Assembly (NCBI GenBank): GCA_018663815.1
Contig: JABJPQ010000040.1
Location: 1 to 8,525, forward strand
DNA: 8,525 nucleotides
From: Halobacteriovoraceae bacterium
GTDB taxonomy: Bacteria; Bdellovibrionota; Bacteriovoracia; Bacteriovoracales; Bacteriovoracaceae
Direction: 5' to 3'
Made by a program: the position numbers and the translations under genes. Every line of letters starts with the position of its first letter. Position 1 is the first letter of the stretch. Of the stretch, positions 6,752 to 8,525 are shown one piece after another. The notes beneath the pieces were generated by a model. It searched no databases. It was not told where the DNA came from and saw nothing but the letters and a program-made list of their open reading frames with translations.

Positions 6752-6756
6752 AGGAG
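6752..6756 (+). promoter_or_regulatory. Ribosome binding site favouring a TTG start at 6764
   Basis: AGGAG lies 7 bases before TTG 6764-6766 and 13 bases before ATG 6770-6772. The TTG is the better-spaced start and yields an N-terminus Met-Lys-Met-Glu-Lys ahead of the hydrophobic core. An upstream in-frame ATG at 6704 lies inside the preceding gene, lacks a signal-peptide-like beginning and is unlikely. Confidence 0.6.
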
Positions 6757-6763
6757 TTTCACT

Positions 6764-7441
6764 TTGAAGATGGAAAAAAATATTTTTATTATCTTATTTA
6801 TACTTTGTCATTTTAGTATTTCTGCATTTGCTAAAATGAATTTAAAAGATATTCACGATGCATATATACAATCTTATAGGTATGAGAAAACTCAAAACTA
6901 TATAGATGCAATTAAAGCAATAAAAATTGTTTCAATTAACTATCCTAAAGCATACACCGTTAATTTGCGCTTAGGTTTTTTGTACTTGTTAAATGAGAAT
7001 TATGCAAATGCATCAAAACATTATGAAGTAGCTCAAAAGGCATTGCCGTTTGCTATCTCTCCTCTTATTGGGCAAATGTCGATTGGCATCGCTACAAAGA
7101 AATATGAAGAGGTTGAGACACTTGGGTTTAAAATAATTAAAAATGATTTATATAATTACTATGGCAACTTAAAGCTTGCATACTCTTTGATTATGCAAAG
7201 TAAATATGAAGCAGCTCAGAAGATAATTTTTAAAATGCTTTCGCTCTATCCCGAAGATACTGCCTTCTTAGCACAGTCAGCACGTATCTATTCGTTGACC
7301 AGTAATCTAACTGCGGCCACTGAAGTTTATAATAATGTTTTAGTATTAGACCCAGAAAATGTAGAGGCGAATTATTTCATTTCAATCATGAATAAGAAGG
7401 TTCAGTTAAAAGAAACGATTAAGAAAAACAATAAAGAGTAG
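6764..7441 (+). CDS. Secreted TPR-repeat protein
   Basis: 225 residues from the TTG start. Residues 1-23 form a signal peptide ending Ala-Phe-Ala, without a lipobox, so a soluble periplasmic protein is likely. The rest is helix-turn-helix TPR repeats. Recognisable units lie at about 32-62 (YIDAIKAIKIVSINYP), 66-98 (LGFLYLLNENYANASKHYEVA), 135-164 (KLAYSLIMQSKYEAAQKII... up to LYPED) and 167-200 (ARIYSLTSNLTAATEVYNNV then LDPEN). A Lys-rich tail of about 15 residues follows. TPR arrays bind partner proteins. Lying between the UT-M23 fusion and the decarboxylase, with 13-bp and 3-bp gaps, it may be a periplasmic adaptor between the inner-membrane fusion and the outer-membrane barrel protein. 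That is inference from context; no catalytic motif is present. Confidence 0.85.
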   Translation: MKMEKNIFIILFILCHFSISAFAKMNLKDIHDAYIQSYRYEKTQNYIDAIKAIKIVSINYPKAYTVNLRLGFLYLLNENYANASKHYEVAQKALPFAISPLIGQMSIGIATKKYEEVETLGFKIIKNDLYNYYGNLKLAYSLIMQSKYEAAQKIIFKMLSLYPEDTAFLAQSARIYSLTSNLTAATEVYNNVLVLDPENVEANYFISIMNKKVQLKETIKKNNKE

Positions 7442-7444
7442 AAA

Positions 7445-8525
7445 ATGTTTGATATCAAAGAAAAAAGAATAAAGTTATGGGAAGAGGTACTCTGCTCCAC
7501 TAAGAATCAAGATATAAATCTTGCAAAAGTGAGCCTTACTAAGCTTGTTGAATTAGAAAGATTTTGGGCATTTCCCGGATATGAAACACTTAAAAAATTA
7601 CATGCGTATCTTGAGAATAATCAATATGAGTTAGCATATAGCTTGGCAAGCAATGTTGTAAATAAAGTTCATGGCTTAAATCGCCGATCATTTATACCCT
7701 ATGGTGGATATCTCGATCAACTAGACTCCCTGAAATATGAATCTGAATATTGTTCTGAAAGTAGACATAAAAAAAATAAAAAAGAAAAAAATTGCTTTGA
7801 AATATTAATTCTCCACCCTGACCCAATAAATTATTGGGTATTATACCATAATAGTTTAAAAGCATTGCAGTCGAGTAAAGATGATTTTTACTATGATATT
7901 TTATTTGTTAGCAATTTAGCTGATGCTATTACGGCCTTAACTGTTAATTCAAATATTCAAGCATGTGTAAGTTTATCTGGTTGCTTAAAACAAAGTGATT
8001 TAGAATGTTCAAATAGTTGGCTTAACTCTCTTTGTGAATTAAATCGAAATGACAATATAAAAGGTATATCAGATAATGCATTAGCGCTTAAGTCCTTAGC
8101 CACTTTTGTTCGTCCAGAAGTGGAACATTATTATATTTCAGAGGCAGCATTTGTGGAGTTACCAGAGCTTTATTTTCACTCTTTCAAAAGAGTATTCTAT
8201 CATCTAGCTCCTTTTAAAGACTTGCATTTTTATGCTCTGAATGGAATTTTGCAAAGATTTAGCACTCCTTTTTTTAATGCTCTTTACTCCTATAGCCAAA
8301 AGCCTAAAACGGTTTTTCATGCCCTTCCTGTCTCCCAAGCTGCATCATTAAAAAATTCTCTATGGGTCGATGACTTTCATGATTTTTATGGAAAGAACGT
8401 TTTTGATGCAGAAACCTCTTCCACCCAAAGAGGCTTAGATTCTTTATTAAACCCTAAAGGTGCAATTAAGAATGCGCAGGACAAGGCATCTAGTATTTTT
8501 GGTTCAGATAAAACATTTTTTGTAA
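7445..8525 (+). CDS. Orn/Lys/Arg decarboxylase-type PLP enzyme, N-terminal part (3' end outside the window)
   Basis: 360 codons are open to the window edge with no stop. ATG follows the previous stop by 3 bp, with a modest AAGAG site at 7434-7438, so translation is probably coupled. Residues 1-110 are helical; a very Lys-rich linker (RHKKNKKEKN) lies at 107-117. Residues ~118-180 alternate strand and helix (FEILILHPDP, DILFVSNLADAI, ACVSLSG) like the receiver-like wing domain of this family. From 291 the PLP-domain entry is clear: FHALPVS, VDDFHDFYGKNVF (308-320), AETSSTQRGLDSLLNP (322-337) and a start of FGSDKTFFV (352-360), which in relatives continues into a Thr-Asn-Gly-Thr-Ser motif. The PLP lysine lies beyond the edge. 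Classical members have HTPGH where this has HALPVS, so it belongs to an atypical branch and the substrate (Arg, Lys or Orn) cannot be fixed. Arg decarboxylation to agmatine would link to urea via agmatinase. Confidence 0.85.
   Translation, partial: MFDIKEKRIKLWEEVLCSTKNQDINLAKVSLTKLVELERFWAFPGYETLKKLHAYLENNQYELAYSLASNVVNKVHGLNRRSFIPYGGYLDQLDSLKYESEYCSESRHKKNKKEKNCFEILILHPDPINYWVLYHNSLKALQSSKDDFYYDILFVSNLADAITALTVNSNIQACVSLSGCLKQSDLECSNSWLNSLCELNRNDNIKGISDNALALKSLATFVRPEVEHYYISEAAFVELPELYFHSFKRVFYHLAPFKDLHFYALNGILQRFSTPFFNALYSYSQKPKTVFHALPVSQAASLKNSLWVDDFHDFYGKNVFDAETSSTQRGLDSLLNPKGAIKNAQDKASSIFGSDKTFFV

Noticed and set aside
6704..6763. Upstream extension of the TPR gene to ATG 6704
   Set aside because: It would overlap the previous gene by 47 bp and place 20 unlike residues before a clean signal peptide. 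AGGAG at 6752-6756 points to TTG 6764.
1..8525. CRISPR array, tRNA, rRNA or insertion sequence
   Set aside because: No regularly spaced repeats, no cloverleaf-like segment in the spacers, and no transposase motifs or terminal inverted repeats with target duplications were seen.

Overview
The window is AT-rich and gene-dense. It carries short intergenic gaps, Lys/Asn/Ile/Tyr-rich proteins, several exported envelope proteins and GTG/TTG starts behind good Shine-Dalgarno sites. This suits a low-GC, Gram-negative, diderm bacterium. An outer-membrane barrel protein ending in an aromatic residue supports the diderm assignment. A predatory or marine member of the Bdellovibrionota (Bacteriovorax/Halobacteriovorax-like) is my best guess, but it is a guess: the window holds no taxonomic marker.

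Left part (1-2775). The window opens with the last ~31 codons of a plus-strand gene. It overlaps by 9 bp, tail to tail, a minus-strand gene for a secreted Lys-rich protein of unknown function (89-1174). A 215-bp spacer with promoter-like hexamers follows, then a full-length PLP-dependent beta-eliminating lyase (1390-2775). Its active-site residues are those of tryptophanase (TnaA) rather than tyrosine phenol-lyase, although its N-terminal third reads more like the latter. No TnaC-type leader peptide is visible.

Middle (2776-3464). Convergent to tnaA lies a decayed isochorismatase-family hydrolase on the minus strand. The C-terminal 112 codons are open, but the same frame continues upstream through an ochre stop at 3158-3160 into 43 more codons of recognisable family sequence, and the catalytic-Asp N-terminus is gone. 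The ~170 bp between it and the next gene contain three dyad-symmetric elements.

Right part (3465-8525). Four genes run head to tail with gaps of 13, 13 and 3 bp and look like one operon. They encode: (i) an exported protein with N-terminal TPR-like helices and a C-terminal outer-membrane beta-barrel; (ii) a 688-residue fusion of a complete urea-transporter (UT) domain to an apparently intact M23/LytM metallopeptidase domain plus a ~200-residue unassigned tail; (iii) a secreted TPR protein; (iv) the first 360 residues of an atypical Orn/Lys/Arg decarboxylase, running off the edge. One reading is that an amino-acid decarboxylase (for example Arg to agmatine, then agmatinase giving urea) is coupled to a urea channel and to envelope scaffold/wall-remodelling parts. 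This set of genes is the most interesting content of the window. The functional link is inferred from co-location only.
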